Assembly: GCA_902475535.1 (NCBI GenBank)
Contig: CABRZR010000005.1
Coordinates: forward strand, 1 to 64,000
DNA length: 64,000 bases
Source of the DNA: QAMH01 sp900556425
GTDB taxonomy: Bacteria; Actinomycetota; Coriobacteriia; Coriobacteriales; QAMH01
Direction of reading: 5' to 3'
This document shows positions 49,587 through 59,129 of this stretch, in pieces. The notes under the pieces are model-generated. The model saw only the letters and a list, made by a program, of their open reading frames with translations, made no database searches and was not told where the DNA came from. Every line of letters begins with the position of its first letter. Position 1 is the stretch's first letter. The position numbers and the translations under genes are program-made.

Positions 49587-51278
49587 TTAGGATTTCTGCC
49601 AACCATTTTCCAGACACAGGACGATGACCTCGTCGTCGGTCACGCAATTGGAATAAACGCCCCTACTGATACGGCTCGCCTGCGTCGTGTACAGAACATT
49701 CGACGAGAAGAACGCCTGCGGCGTCTCGGTCGTGGCGACATCGCCCGCGAAAAGCAGCGAAACTCCGGTGGCGTACTCGGCACAGAACCTAAGGTCCTGA
49801 GAGGCGATGAGAATGGCGACGCCGCGTTTGGCAAGTTCGTGCAGAAGTTTGCCAACCTTGCGTTGGGCAAAGGGGTCGATGCCCTCCGTAGGCTCATCCA
49901 GCAGGAGTATGGGGGTTTCCTGCATCATGACCTTGGCAATGGCGGCAAGCTGACGCTCTCCGAGCGAGAGACTGCGAGGATTGACATCCAGGTAGGAGAA
50001 GATCCCGATGGTCTTCGAGAAGTCCTCCACATATCGCTCGATTTCGTCCTGCGAGAAATGCCTATCCGCCACCATGCTTTCGAGCTCGGCTCGCACGGTT
50101 TCCCTCGTGAAAAACCCGTCAAGGTTCTGGGGCAAGAGTGCAACCTCGTAGGTGGACTGATTCGCCTTGGCCCACCTGCCCCTTCTGCTGTCGTGTATCG
50201 TCACCGCGCCTCGATCGCAGGGAATGAGGCCGGCAACCATCCTGAGCATGGTCGACTTGCCCGCCCCGTTCGTTCCGACGATGGCATGGACGCTGCCCTT
50301 GGTCACGGATAGCGAAACGTCCTTGAGCACCTCGTGTTCCCCACCGTAGCAAAAAGAGACGTTCTCGAACTTGATGACAGGCTGCTCGGAAAAGCCTCCC
50401 ATACGCTTGTCAGGCAGGTGTCGCGCGATAGCTCCCTTTGTCTCGAGCTCGGCCTTCATCCAGTTATGTGCCGCACCTACCGTCAGGGGAAGCGCGTCTG
50501 GCGAGGATTGAGGATGCACCCCATGATAGATGCGTATGGACGAGGGAAGCGCATAGACGAACTGGTCGTTTCCCCGGTAAAGGGAACAGGCGATGTCGCT
50601 CGGCGTGCCTTCGTAGGCAATCTTGCCAGCATCCAGAACCACGATCTCGTCGGCAACCGCGTAAATCTCACCAAAGACACTCGTGCTCATGATGACAGTG
50701 ACCTTGAGCTCCTTGTAGAGGTCATAGAGTATGGAGAGGAAGTTTGCCACGGAAGTCGGATCGAGCTGGGAAATAGGGTCGTCGAGGATAAGGACACGCG
50801 GGCTCACCACCATGGCCGATGCAAGGCTGACGAGTCTCCTTTGCCCATCGGAAAGCTCCTCGACGTTTCGATCGAGCCAGCTTTCTATGCCAAAGTATGC
50901 CGTGGCCTCGGCGATACGCGAGCGCATGGTCGACTGCTCGCAGTTAATGCGAACGAGACCACGCGCAAGCTCGTCAATGACCTTTCCGGTGACGCCGCGC
51001 AAATCGGAATGTTGGGGAACAAGGGCGATGTTGCTCATCTGGGAAAACGTCGTCATATCCTCGAGCGGGACCCCATCAACCAGAATTGAACCCGAACGCT
51101 GTCCCGCAGGAGCTGTCGCACTCGTAAGGTGCGAGAGCAGCGTGCTCTTCCCCGACCCGCTCTTTCCTCCCAGCATGAGGAGAGAACCGGGCTTTAAGTC
51201 AAGAGACACATCATCGAGAGCCGGTTTGGAAGAATGAGGATAAGTGAAAGTCAAATGATCGATCTGGATATGCGCCAT
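49587..51278 (-). CDS. ABC protein with two fused ATPase domains (ECF/CbiO type), no permease nearby
   Basis: 563 residues, start ATG 51278 (an in-frame GTG lies two codons upstream). Two complete nucleotide-binding domains: Walker A GKSGSGKST (near 40) and GTNGAGKST (near 345); signatures LSDGQRRLVSLA and LSLGERQLAAIA; Walker B VLILDDPIS and ILLLDEPTEGID. This fused arrangement is typical of energy-coupling-factor transporters for vitamins or cobalt/nickel and of YkoD-like systems. No EcfT or S component is adjacent, so partners must be elsewhere. It follows the deacetylase gene start by 23 bp on the same strand. Confidence 0.85.
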   Translation of the reverse strand: MAHIQIDHLTFTYPHSSKPALDDVSLDLKPGSLLMLGGKSGSGKSTLLSHLTSATAPAGQRSGSILVDGVPLEDMTTFSQMSNIALVPQHSDLRGVTGKVIDELARGLVRINCEQSTMRSRIAEATAYFGIESWLDRNVEELSDGQRRLVSLASAMVVSPRVLILDDPISQLDPTSVANFLSILYDLYKELKVTVIMSTSVFGEIYAVADEIVVLDAGKIAYEGTPSDIACSLYRGNDQFVYALPSSIRIYHGVHPQSSPDALPLTVGAAHNWMKAELETKGAIARHLPDKRMGGFSEQPVIKFENVSFCYGGEHEVLKDVSLSVTKGSVHAIVGTNGAGKSTMLRMVAGLIPCDRGAVTIHDSRRGRWAKANQSTYEVALLPQNLDGFFTRETVRAELESMVADRHFSQDEIERYVEDFSKTIGIFSYLDVNPRSLSLGERQLAAIAKVMMQETPILLLDEPTEGIDPFAQRKVGKLLHELAKRGVAILIASQDLRFCAEYATGVSLLFAGDVATTETPQAFFSSNVLYTTQASRISRGVYSNCVTDDEVIVLCLENGWQKS

Positions 51279-51516
51279 GTCCACACCCCCGCAACGTTCA
51301 CGGTCTTGCTAACTGAAAATGTTTGGCGACATTTCAGCCCAAAAAATTATACGCATAAAGCCTTTTTGCGATAGCGTCTTTTGCCTTAACTTCCCCGTTC
51401 GGTAGATGAAATGTGCGGATGTACCACGTTGGTAAATTCGCCGACTCTGAACCTACGCGCACCGGTTTATAGCTCGTCACACAATCTCCGTGTTCTCAAT
51501 ACGCTATGCTATTGCT

Positions 51517-51535
51517 TTATGTGAATTGCACATAA
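51517..51535. promoter_or_regulatory. Dyad upstream of nifJ
   Basis: TTATGTG-N5-CACATAA, a perfect 7-bp inverted repeat ending 28 bases before the nifJ ATG, in the 285-bp gap 51279-51563. The gap also has a hairpin CTGAAATG/CATTTTCAG near 51316-51340 (ABC-gene side) and a TACCA-N3-TGGTA dyad at 51422-51434. TATGCT at 51505-51510 could be a -10 element. Regulator unknown. Confidence 0.4.
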
Positions 51536-51563
51536 CTAAGATGACCCAAGGAGAGAGGAAGAC

Positions 51564-54500
51564 ATGGAGAGAACATTCAAGTCGATGGATGGCAACACTG
51601 CCGCCGCCTACGTGTCCTATGCGTTTACGGAAGTCGCAGCCATCTACCCCATCACCCCGTCAAGCCCCATGGCAGACCTCGTCGACCAGTGGTCCGCCCA
51701 TGGGACCAAGAATATCTTCGGAACAGAGGTTAAGGTCATCGAGATGGAGTCCGAGGGAGGCGCCGCAGGTGCGGTGCATGGCTCGCTCGGTACGGGTGCT
51801 CTCACCACCACCTACACGGCATCCCAAGGTCTGCTCCTCATGATTCCCAATATGTACAAAATCGCCGGCGAGCAGCTACCGGGCGTCTTTCACGTAAGCG
51901 CACGCACGCTTTCGACCCATGCGCTCAACATCTTCGGCGATCACTCCGATGTCATGAGCTGCCGTCAGACGGGCTTCGCCATGCTCGCCGAGAGCAACGT
52001 CCAGGAGATCATGGACCTCGCACCGGTGGCGCATCTTGCCGCCATCAAGGGTCACATGCCTTTCCTCAACTTCTTCGACGGCTTCCGCACCTCCCATGAG
52101 GTTCAGAAGGTCGCCCAGTGGGATTACGCCGACCTCGCAGACATGGTCGACATGGACGCGGTCAAGGCGTTCCGCGACCACTGCCTCAACCCCGAGCATC
52201 CTCATACGCGTGGCTCGCATGAGAACGACGACGTCTTCTTCCAGCATCGTGAGTCTTGCAACGCCGCCTATGATGAGCTTCCCGCCATCGTCGAGGAGTA
52301 CATGAACAAGATCAACGAGAAGCTCGGTACGGATTACGGTCTGTTCAACTATTACGGTGCACCTGACGCAGACCGTGTCATCATCTCCATGGGCTCCTTC
52401 TGCGATGTCGTCGAGGAGGTCGTCGATTACCTCAACGCGCATGGCGAGAAGGTTGGCCTCATCAAGGTTCGACTCTATCGTCCCTTCTCCATCGATCACT
52501 TCGTCAACGTTCTTCCCAGCACGGTCAAGAAGATTGCCGTCATGGACCGCACCAAGGAGCCGGGCTCCATCGGCGAGCCCCTGTACCAGGATGTCGTCTC
52601 CGCGCTCTTCGAGGCAGGCCGTACCGGCATCACCGTCGTTGGCGGCCGCTATGGCCTCGGCAGCAAGGACACGCCACCTTCGAGTGCCTTTGCCATCTAC
52701 AAGGAGCTCGAAAAGGACAATCCCGCCCGTGAATTCACCGTCGGCATCAACGATGATGTCACTCATCTCTCCCTTCCCGAGAATCCGGATAGCCCCAATA
52801 CGGCGGCACCGGGCACCATCGAGTGCAAGTTCTGGGGCCTGGGCGGCGACGGTACGGTTGGCGCGAACAAGAACTCCATCAAGATCATCGGCGATCACAC
52901 CAACAAGTACATCCAGGCATACTTCCAGTACGACTCCAAGAAGACGGGTGGCGTGACCATCAGCCATCTGCGCTTTGGCGACTCCCCCATCCGCTCGCCG
53001 TACTACATCACGAAGGCCGACTTCGTCGCTTGTCATGTGCCCGCGTACATCACCAAGGGCTTCCCCATCGTCTCCGGCGTCAAGCCGGGCGGTACGTTGC
53101 TCATCAACTCCCAGTGGGATTTCGAGGAGCTCGAAAATCACCTCTCCAGCAAGGACAAGCGCTACATCGCCGACAACAACATCAAGCTCTACATGATCGA
53201 CGCCATCGACCTTGCGGCAAGCGTCGGCATGGGCAAGCGCACCAACACCACCCTGCAGTCCGCCTTCTTCGCACTTGCCAACGTGCTCCCACAGGCCGAG
53301 GCGATCGAATACATGAAAGACGCGGCGACCAAGTCCTACCTCAAGAAGGGCCAAAATGTCGTTGACATGAACCACAAGGCGATCGACGCCGGTGCCACCG
53401 CTTTCACGATGGTCGATATCCCCGACAGTTGGAAGAGCGCCTCAAGCGACGCCGTCGAGGAGCAGATCGAGGGTCCCGCGGCCCTCGTCAAGCAGGTCAA
53501 AGAGATCATGCAGCCCATCAACACGATGAACGGCTACGACATCCCGGTCTCAGCCTTCGTAGACCATGCGGATGGCCAGTTCGAGCTGGGCGTTTCGGCC
53601 TACGAGAAACGTGGCGTTGCCGTCACGGTCCCACGTTGGGATTCCGAGATCTGCATTCAGTGCAACAACTGCTCCTATGTCTGCCCACATGCTGCCATCA
53701 GGCCCTTCGCGCTCGACGCCGCCGAAGTCGCGGCGGCTCCCGCCAACATGCAGCTGCTCGATGCCAACGGCAAGGAGGCCAAGGAAGCCGGCCTCAAGTA
53801 CACGTTGGCCATCAGTCCGCTCGATTGCATGGGCTGTAGCGTCTGCGTAACCGCCTGCCCGCGTGATGCGCTCACGATGATGCCCATCAAGGACGAGCTT
53901 CCGCAACAGGAGGTCTTCGACTACTGCGTCGCCAACATTACCGAGAAGCCCGAGCTTGCCGGTACGACCAACGTCAAGGCAAGCCAGTTCAAGCAACCGC
54001 TGCTCGAGTTCTCCGGTGCCTGCGCTGGTTGCGCAGAGACGCAATACGCACGCCTGCTCACCCAGCTCTTCGGCGATCGTCTCTACATCTCGAACGCGAC
54101 CGGCTGCTCCTCGATCTGGGGCAATCCCGGCGGCATCGCGCCATACACGGTCAACCGCGATGGACACGGCCCCGCATGGAACAACTCGCTGTTCGAGGAC
54201 AACGCCGAGCATGGTCTGGGCATGTATCTCGGCTACATGGCCGAGCAAGAACGTGCTGCGGTCAAGGCGCAGGCCCTCATCGACTCGAACGATGCAGGCG
54301 ATGCCGCCAAGCTCGCCGCGAAGAACTGGCTCGAGGCGCGCAACGATGCGCAGGCCAGCAAGGAGACGGCCACGGCCCTCGTCACCGCGCTCGAGGCCGA
54401 TGGGTCCGACCTCGCCAAGTCACTGCTCGAGGACAAGAGCTTCTTCACCAAGAAGAGCTTCTGGATCCTCGGTGGCGATGGCTGGGCGTACGACATCGGC

Positions 54501-55106
54501 TACGGTGGACTCGACCATGTCATCGCCAGCAAGGAGAACGTGAACATCTTCGTCTTCGATACCGAGGTCTACTCGAACACGGGCGGTCAGTCCTCCAAGG
54601 CGTCCCGCCTCGGTCAGGTCGCTCAGTTCGCGGCTGCGGGCAAGGACATCAAGAAGAAGAGCCTATCCGAGATTGCCATGACCTACGGTTACGTATACGT
54701 CGCCCAAGTTGCCATTGGCGCTAACCCGACCCAGACGCTCAAGGCCATCAACGAGGCAGAGGCCTATGACGGCCCCTCCCTCATTATCGGTTACAGCCCC
54801 TGCGAGATGCACTCCATCAAGGGCGGCATGGCCTGCTGCGATACCGAGATGAAGAAGGCCGTCGATTGCGGTTACTGGAACCTCTTCCGCTATAACCCGG
54901 CTGCCGAGCCTGGCAAGAAGTTCACCCTCGACTCCAAGGAGCCGGCTGGTGGATACCAGGAGTTCCTCATGAACGAGGCCCGCTACAGCCGCCTGACGCG
55001 CGAGTTCCCCGAGCGCGCAACCGAGCTCTTCGAGAAGAACGAGCAAAACGCCATGGCACGTCATGCTCATTTGCTCAAGCTCAAGGAGATGTACAACGGA
55101 GAGTGA
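51564..55106 (+). CDS. nifJ: Pyruvate:ferredoxin (flavodoxin) oxidoreductase
   Basis: Homodimeric, oxygen-sensitive enzyme oxidising pyruvate to acetyl-CoA and CO2 while reducing ferredoxin; a central enzyme in anaerobes and the likely source of low-potential electrons here. 1180 residues. Domain I has AAIYPITPSSPMAD near 25; the two [4Fe-4S] sites are CIQCNNCSYVCPH (near 697) and CMGCSVCVTACPRDAL (near 756); the C-terminal thiamine-diphosphate domain has SGACAGCAETQ, NATGCSSIWG and GGDGWAYDIGYGGLDHV, with NTGGQSSKA. Strong ribosome site AAGGAGAGAGGAAG. A good terminator follows at 55131. Confidence 0.97.
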   Translation: MERTFKSMDGNTAAAYVSYAFTEVAAIYPITPSSPMADLVDQWSAHGTKNIFGTEVKVIEMESEGGAAGAVHGSLGTGALTTTYTASQGLLLMIPNMYKIAGEQLPGVFHVSARTLSTHALNIFGDHSDVMSCRQTGFAMLAESNVQEIMDLAPVAHLAAIKGHMPFLNFFDGFRTSHEVQKVAQWDYADLADMVDMDAVKAFRDHCLNPEHPHTRGSHENDDVFFQHRESCNAAYDELPAIVEEYMNKINEKLGTDYGLFNYYGAPDADRVIISMGSFCDVVEEVVDYLNAHGEKVGLIKVRLYRPFSIDHFVNVLPSTVKKIAVMDRTKEPGSIGEPLYQDVVSALFEAGRTGITVVGGRYGLGSKDTPPSSAFAIYKELEKDNPAREFTVGINDDVTHLSLPENPDSPNTAAPGTIECKFWGLGGDGTVGANKNSIKIIGDHTNKYIQAYFQYDSKKTGGVTISHLRFGDSPIRSPYYITKADFVACHVPAYITKGFPIVSGVKPGGTLLINSQWDFEELENHLSSKDKRYIADNNIKLYMIDAIDLAASVGMGKRTNTTLQSAFFALANVLPQAEAIEYMKDAATKSYLKKGQNVVDMNHKAIDAGATAFTMVDIPDSWKSASSDAVEEQIEGPAALVKQVKEIMQPINTMNGYDIPVSAFVDHADGQFELGVSAYEKRGVAVTVPRWDSEICIQCNNCSYVCPHAAIRPFALDAAEVAAAPANMQLLDANGKEAKEAGLKYTLAISPLDCMGCSVCVTACPRDALTMMPIKDELPQQEVFDYCVANITEKPELAGTTNVKASQFKQPLLEFSGACAGCAETQYARLLTQLFGDRLYISNATGCSSIWGNPGGIAPYTVNRDGHGPAWNNSLFEDNAEHGLGMYLGYMAEQERAAVKAQALIDSNDAGDAAKLAAKNWLEARNDAQASKETATALVTALEADGSDLAKSLLEDKSFFTKKSFWILGGDGWAYDIGYGGLDHVIASKENVNIFVFDTEVYSNTGGQSSKASRLGQVAQFAAAGKDIKKKSLSEIAMTYGYVYVAQVAIGANPTQTLKAINEAEAYDGPSLIIGYSPCEMHSIKGGMACCDTEMKKAVDCGYWNLFRYNPAAEPGKKFTLDSKEPAGGYQEFLMNEARYSRLTREFPERATELFEKNEQNAMARHAHLLKLKEMYNGE

Positions 55107-55130
55107 TCCCTCACTTGGCACCTTGCGCGA

Positions 55131-55168
55131 AAGGGAGCTCCGACAAATGTCGGAGCTCCCTTTTCTTT
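55131..55168 (+). terminator. Rho-independent terminator of nifJ
   Basis: 15-bp perfect stem (55131-55145 with 55148-55162) followed by TTCTTT, 25 bases after the nifJ stop. On the opposite strand the stem is followed by TTTCGC, so it may also serve the MATE gene weakly. Confidence 0.9.
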
Positions 55169-55176
55169 GCTGTGAC

Positions 55177-55262
55177 CAGACAATGGTCGCCGGGGCAGTT
55201 TTGTCTGGTTTTAAGGCGTTTGTCAGAAAACCAGACAAAACGGCCCCGGCGACCATTGTCTG
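55177..55262. repeat. 36-bp near-perfect inverted repeat between nifJ and the MATE gene
   Basis: Arms 55177-55212 and 55227-55262 match at 35 of 36 positions around a 14-base loop. Each arm is itself a dyad, CAGACAA ... TTGTCTG, so four copies of this heptamer alternate in orientation. Lies between convergent genes just after the terminator. No protein encoded. Confidence 0.9.
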
Positions 55263-55277
55263 CTGCGTAGCTGTACG

Positions 55278-56768
55278 TTATCTCGTGATTGCGCCCTTTG
55301 CCTCGGCATCGGCAATACGACGATGTTGCTTGCGGACCTCGGCAATGATGAGAAAGGCCGAAAGCAGGACCGAGAGGCCATCGGCAACCGGGAATGCAAA
55401 GCAGTAGCCCATGAGCGGTGTCATCCCCGGAAAGAGACTCGGAATGAGTGTCGGGGTAATGAGAAACGCCGGAAGCAAGAAGATGAGCTGACGCGTGAGC
55501 GAAAGAAACGCCGACTTGAGCGGCTGGCCTGTCGCCTGGAAGTAATTCGAGCTGATGACCTGAACGGAAATGAGCGGAATGAGCGCAGTCTGCACGATGA
55601 GAGCCCACACCGCAAAGCTCATGAGCGAAGGCTCGATACCGAACACGGAGATAATCTGCTCGGGAAATACGTGAATGAGCACGAAGAACACCGTCAGAAT
55701 CGCCGTTGCCGCCCCCAAGGCGACGTAGAGCGTCCTGAGCACGCGTCGGTACTTGCGCGCACCCGTGTTGAAGCCGAGTATGGGCTGTGCCGCAATCGCG
55801 ATACCAAGGGCCGGAAAGAAGACGACGCCCGTGATCTTCGAGACGACGCCGATGCTCGCGAGTGCGCCATCGACGCCGATCGGATCAGCCGCACCGAGCG
55901 AGGCGAGCAACATGTTGCTGATGACCTGCGTCACGGCCATTGCCGCCTGCAAGCCGAAAGGAGCCAGACCCAGTTCAATGAGACGCTTGCAGATCTTGGG
56001 ATCGATTGCGAGATTGCGCAATCGAAGCTTGAAAGGCGCCGAAGAGCGCGGTGAGACAAAGTACCACAGCACTATGATTGCCGTGACGGCTTGACCGATG
56101 ATGGTCGCACTCGCCGATCCCGCCACGCCCCAACCGAACATGAGGACGAAGACGTAGTTGAGAGCGATGCAGACGACCGTGCCCACGACAGTCGTCCACA
56201 ATGCCAGGTTGGGAGCACCTGCCGTGCGGATGAAGTTGTTGACGCCAAAGCTGATGTTGCAGATCATCATGCCATAGATGATGATCTGAATGAAGGTGCG
56301 CGCATATGGCAGCGTCACGTCAGTTGCGCCTACGAGGATGAGAAGCGGATCGATCCAGAACGTCGCATAGATTGCCGCAGCAACGGAGACGATGATCATG
56401 ACCGTCACGGAATTGCCAAGTGCACGCTCGGCATCCTCCCTGCGTCCCTCGCCAAGCAAAATCGCAGCAAGCGAGTTACCGCCGTTGCCAGCGAGAATCG
56501 CAAATGCATTGACGATGGTCATGATGGGAAACGCGACCTGCGTCGCGGCAAGGCCGACTTCACCCATGGCCTGTCCGAGGAAAATCGAGTCTATGACGTT
56601 ATAGAGCGAGTTGAGGACGACGGCTGCAACAGCGGGAATGGAGAACTCGAGCATGAGCTTGCCAATGGGCGCCGTGCCCATGCGGGTGACTTTGTCCTCC
56701 CCCTTCTCCTCACGCTTCTCGAGCTTTTCCTGTCCGGGCATAGGGGCATCTGCTTTGTGTTCGTTCAT
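55278..56768 (-). CDS. MATE-family multidrug/cation efflux transporter
   Basis: 496 residues with 12 membrane helices in two MatE repeats after a charged cytoplasmic N-terminus (about 35 residues). Landmarks include LEFSIPAVAAVVLNSLYNVIDSIFLG, of which PAVAAVVLNSLYN is characteristic, GNGGNSLAAILLGEGRREDAE near 100 and GFNTGARKYRRV near 330, the motif repeated between halves of MepA/NorM-type exporters. Exchanges drugs or metabolites for H+ or Na+. The ATG at 56768 lacks a strong ribosome site; MGTAPIGKL at residue 30 is an alternative start. It is alone and divergent from the glycosyltransferase. Confidence 0.9.
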   Translation of the reverse strand: MNEHKADAPMPGQEKLEKREEKGEDKVTRMGTAPIGKLMLEFSIPAVAAVVLNSLYNVIDSIFLGQAMGEVGLAATQVAFPIMTIVNAFAILAGNGGNSLAAILLGEGRREDAERALGNSVTVMIIVSVAAAIYATFWIDPLLILVGATDVTLPYARTFIQIIIYGMMICNISFGVNNFIRTAGAPNLALWTTVVGTVVCIALNYVFVLMFGWGVAGSASATIIGQAVTAIIVLWYFVSPRSSAPFKLRLRNLAIDPKICKRLIELGLAPFGLQAAMAVTQVISNMLLASLGAADPIGVDGALASIGVVSKITGVVFFPALGIAIAAQPILGFNTGARKYRRVLRTLYVALGAATAILTVFFVLIHVFPEQIISVFGIEPSLMSFAVWALIVQTALIPLISVQVISSNYFQATGQPLKSAFLSLTRQLIFLLPAFLITPTLIPSLFPGMTPLMGYCFAFPVADGLSVLLSAFLIIAEVRKQHRRIADAEAKGAITR

Positions 56769-56880
56769 GTGAGATAAAACCGCATTCGAAAGCTTTCGTT
56801 ATCGTTTTGCCGCAGAGAGAATAGCACGCCTTGCACCCATTGATAAGCCCATGTCAGCCCAATTGTATGCAATAAAAACG

Positions 56881-56886
56881 TATAAT
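56881..56886 (+). promoter_or_regulatory. -10 element of the glycosyltransferase gene
   Basis: TATAAT at 56881-56886, 34 bases before the chosen ATG; no good -35 hexamer is visible. It argues against the more upstream start codons (56893, 56899), which would leave almost no leader. Confidence 0.45.
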
Positions 56887-56919
56887 TAGACGTTGGCTAT
56901 GCGAAGAGAGGATTACGGC

Positions 56920-58101
56920 ATGCGCGTCTTACTCATGAACCATTTTCCACTCCAGGGCTCAGGCAGCGGCGTCTACACGATCAACATCGCCCGCGCGCTC
57001 GTTCGCAAGGGTCACGAAGTCTGCGTCATCATGCCCGAGAACGAAGAACTTGCAGAACTCGAGATAGATGACGTACGCCTGCATCCCGTTTACTTCAACT
57101 CCTGCACAGACAATGCGCTGAACTTCGACTTTCCCTGCTTTACCACACACCCCCGCAGCGTCACAACCTTCTATGAGCTTGACGATGCGCAGATGGCCGC
57201 TTATGAGGGCGCATTTCGCGCTGCCATCGAAGATGAGATCGCCGCTTTCGATCCCGATGTCATTCACTGCGGCCATATCTGGGTTCAGGCAAGCTATGCG
57301 GCTGATTACGGCATACCGCTCGTGATCACCGCACACGGCACCGACCTCATAGGCTTCCAGAAATCGGAGCGCTTCCGCGAACAGGCGAAGAAGGCGTTTG
57401 ACGCCGGCAGTGCCATTATCGCCATCTCGAAGGATAATGCCGCACTCGTGGAAAAGCTCTTCGGCAGTCCCGAGAAGGTTCATCTCATCCAGAACGGCTA
57501 TGATCCCACGATGTTCTATCCGGAGACCTGCAGCGTCCACGAAGTGCTCGACCATTTCGGCATCGAAGGCGACTACGACAGCATCGTATCGTTTGCGGGC
57601 AAGTTCACGTATTTCAAAGGCATCGACATACTCCTCAATGCCGCCGCATTGTACGAGCGAGACGGCGTCGCGACCTTGCTTGCCGGCGACGGCGAACTCT
57701 TCGACGAAATGACGGCGCTCGCCAAGAGCCTTGGGCTCGAGCACGTCTACTTCTTGCACAACCAACCGCACGAGGTGCTGCGCCGCCTATACAGCTGCGC
57801 TACGGTATCGCTGCTCACCTCACGCAATGAGGCATTCGGGCTCGTCGCCATCGAAGCGCTTGCCTGCGGAGCGCCTGTCATCGCGAGCAACGAGGGCGGT
57901 CCCCTCGACATCATCACACCGCAAGTCGGCTTGCTGTTCCAAAGCGAAAATCCCGAAGACCTGGCCCGTGAGGTGCAGTTCGTGCTCGATGGCGACATCG
58001 ACTTCGACCGCGAAGAGGTCGCCCGCTATGCTCTCGAGAACTATTCGCAAGATGTCTCGATTGACGAGCTCATCGCTCTTTACGAGGCGGCTATCGGATA
58101 A
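56920..58101 (+). CDS. GT4-family glycosyltransferase
   Basis: 393 residues from the ATG at 56920, selected because AGAGAGGA precedes it, it begins MRVLLMNHFPLQGSGSGVY, and the TATAAT box lies just upstream. GT-B fold: N-terminal domain with GSGSGVYTINIARAL, HGTDLIGF; C-terminal nucleotide-sugar domain with FAGKFTYFKGIDILL, FLHNQPHEVLRRLYS and EAFGLVAIEALACGAPVIASN (the E-x7-E retaining motif). Soluble or peripheral. Probably makes a glycolipid or surface glycan; acceptor and donor unknown. It stands alone. Confidence 0.85.
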   Translation: MRVLLMNHFPLQGSGSGVYTINIARALVRKGHEVCVIMPENEELAELEIDDVRLHPVYFNSCTDNALNFDFPCFTTHPRSVTTFYELDDAQMAAYEGAFRAAIEDEIAAFDPDVIHCGHIWVQASYAADYGIPLVITAHGTDLIGFQKSERFREQAKKAFDAGSAIIAISKDNAALVEKLFGSPEKVHLIQNGYDPTMFYPETCSVHEVLDHFGIEGDYDSIVSFAGKFTYFKGIDILLNAAALYERDGVATLLAGDGELFDEMTALAKSLGLEHVYFLHNQPHEVLRRLYSCATVSLLTSRNEAFGLVAIEALACGAPVIASNEGGPLDIITPQVGLLFQSENPEDLAREVQFVLDGDIDFDREEVARYALENYSQDVSIDELIALYEAAIG

Positions 58102-58140
58102 ACCGCGACAGAGAGGCGCAAACATTTCCTTGTCCCATCT

Positions 58141-58248
58141 TGCGCGCAGGGAGGCCATCGAGCGAAGGTACAAGGGAGCGCGCCGTAAAGACCGCGAAGC
58201 GGGCTGTCGGGAAGCGACCGTCGAAGCGAGATGGCTCCCCTGCGCGCA
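58141..58248. repeat. Intergenic repeat family B, copy 2, within a larger hairpin
   Basis: 58172-58229 is the reverse complement of 46171-46228 with two differences. Here the core is enclosed by complementary arms TGCGCGCAGGG (58141-58151) and CCCTGCGCGCA (58238-58248). It lies between the convergent ends of the glycosyltransferase and the DMT transporter, whose stop is at 58257. No protein encoded. Confidence 0.85.
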
Positions 58249-58256
58249 GCCGAAAA

Positions 58257-59129
58257 TCACTTCTCCTTGCGCTTGGCGAGCAGACCGGGGGCAAGCTCGG
58301 ATACCAAGATCGCCGCGAAGATCAAGACGAAGCCGCAAACCATGCGTCCCGTCAGCACCTCCGCACCGAGCGCAACGCTGAACGCCACGCCGAAGGGCGA
58401 TTCGAGCGACAGAAGCAGCGAAGCAGTCGAAGGCGGGAGCTTTTGCTGGCCGATGTTCTGGAAGAGCAAGGCGAGGGCGGTACAGGCGATGCCCAGGTAG
58501 AGCAGGCCTGCCCAGGTGTCCCACGAGAGCGTTTCCCAATGCGGAGGCTGCTCGAAGATTGCCCCCGAGCACAGCGAGAAGAGCGTGACGAAGAAGAACT
58601 GCCACATCGTCAGCACGTAGATGTCCCTGTCTTGCGAGAACTTCGAGACAAAGCAGATGTGCAGACCGTAGAAGACCGCGCAGCATAAGGTGAGCAAATC
58701 GCCGAAGCTCATCGAAAAGCCCGATCCGAGGCTCACGAGTCCGATGCCGACGACGCACATGAAGGCGGCCACGATATTGAAGGCATGCGGGCGACGTTTG
58801 GATATGCCCCAGGCGAAGAACGGCACCATGACGCAGTACGTTCCCGTCAGAAAGGCGTTCTTGCCTGGCGTCGTATCCGTGATGCCAATCGTCTGCAGGT
58901 AATAGCCCATGAAGAGCAGGAAACCGAAGAGCGCTCCGAGGGCAATGTAGTCCTTGCGAAAATAGAGTTCGCGTTTCTTGAGATACACCAGCGCAAGGAT
59001 GAGCGCCGCAAGACCAAAGCGCACGACGAGAATCCATGCCGGAGAGACGGCATCGGTCGTATCCTTGACAATGACGAACGAGCTACCCCAAATCAGGGTA
59101 GCCAGGACGATGAGAAACTTGTAGAGCAT
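58257..59129 (-). CDS. EamA/DMT-family transporter
   Basis: 290 residues, ten membrane helices in two EamA halves (LIWGSSFVIVKD in helix 1; second repeat ending with ESPFGVAFSVALGAEVLTGRMVCG). Drug/metabolite transporters of this type export amino acids and related metabolites. The ATG at 59129 overlaps the stop of the ATPase gene by one base (TGATG), so it is translationally coupled to an amino-acid ABC importer, an unusual import/export pairing. A GTG one codon earlier is possible. Confidence 0.85.
   Translation of the reverse strand: MLYKFLIVLATLIWGSSFVIVKDTTDAVSPAWILVVRFGLAALILALVYLKKRELYFRKDYIALGALFGFLLFMGYYLQTIGITDTTPGKNAFLTGTYCVMVPFFAWGISKRRPHAFNIVAAFMCVVGIGLVSLGSGFSMSFGDLLTLCCAVFYGLHICFVSKFSQDRDIYVLTMWQFFFVTLFSLCSGAIFEQPPHWETLSWDTWAGLLYLGIACTALALLFQNIGQQKLPPSTASLLLSLESPFGVAFSVALGAEVLTGRMVCGFVLIFAAILVSELAPGLLAKRKEK

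Noticed and set aside
28060..51436. Shared decamer CGTTGGTAAA near 28062 and 51428 as a second operator
   Set aside because: Only two occurrences noticed, with different flanking symmetry; not distinguishable from chance.
46171..58229. Families A and B as insertion sequences
   Set aside because: No transposase, no terminal inverted repeats of IS type and no target duplications; lengths are too short. Non-autonomous elements remain possible.
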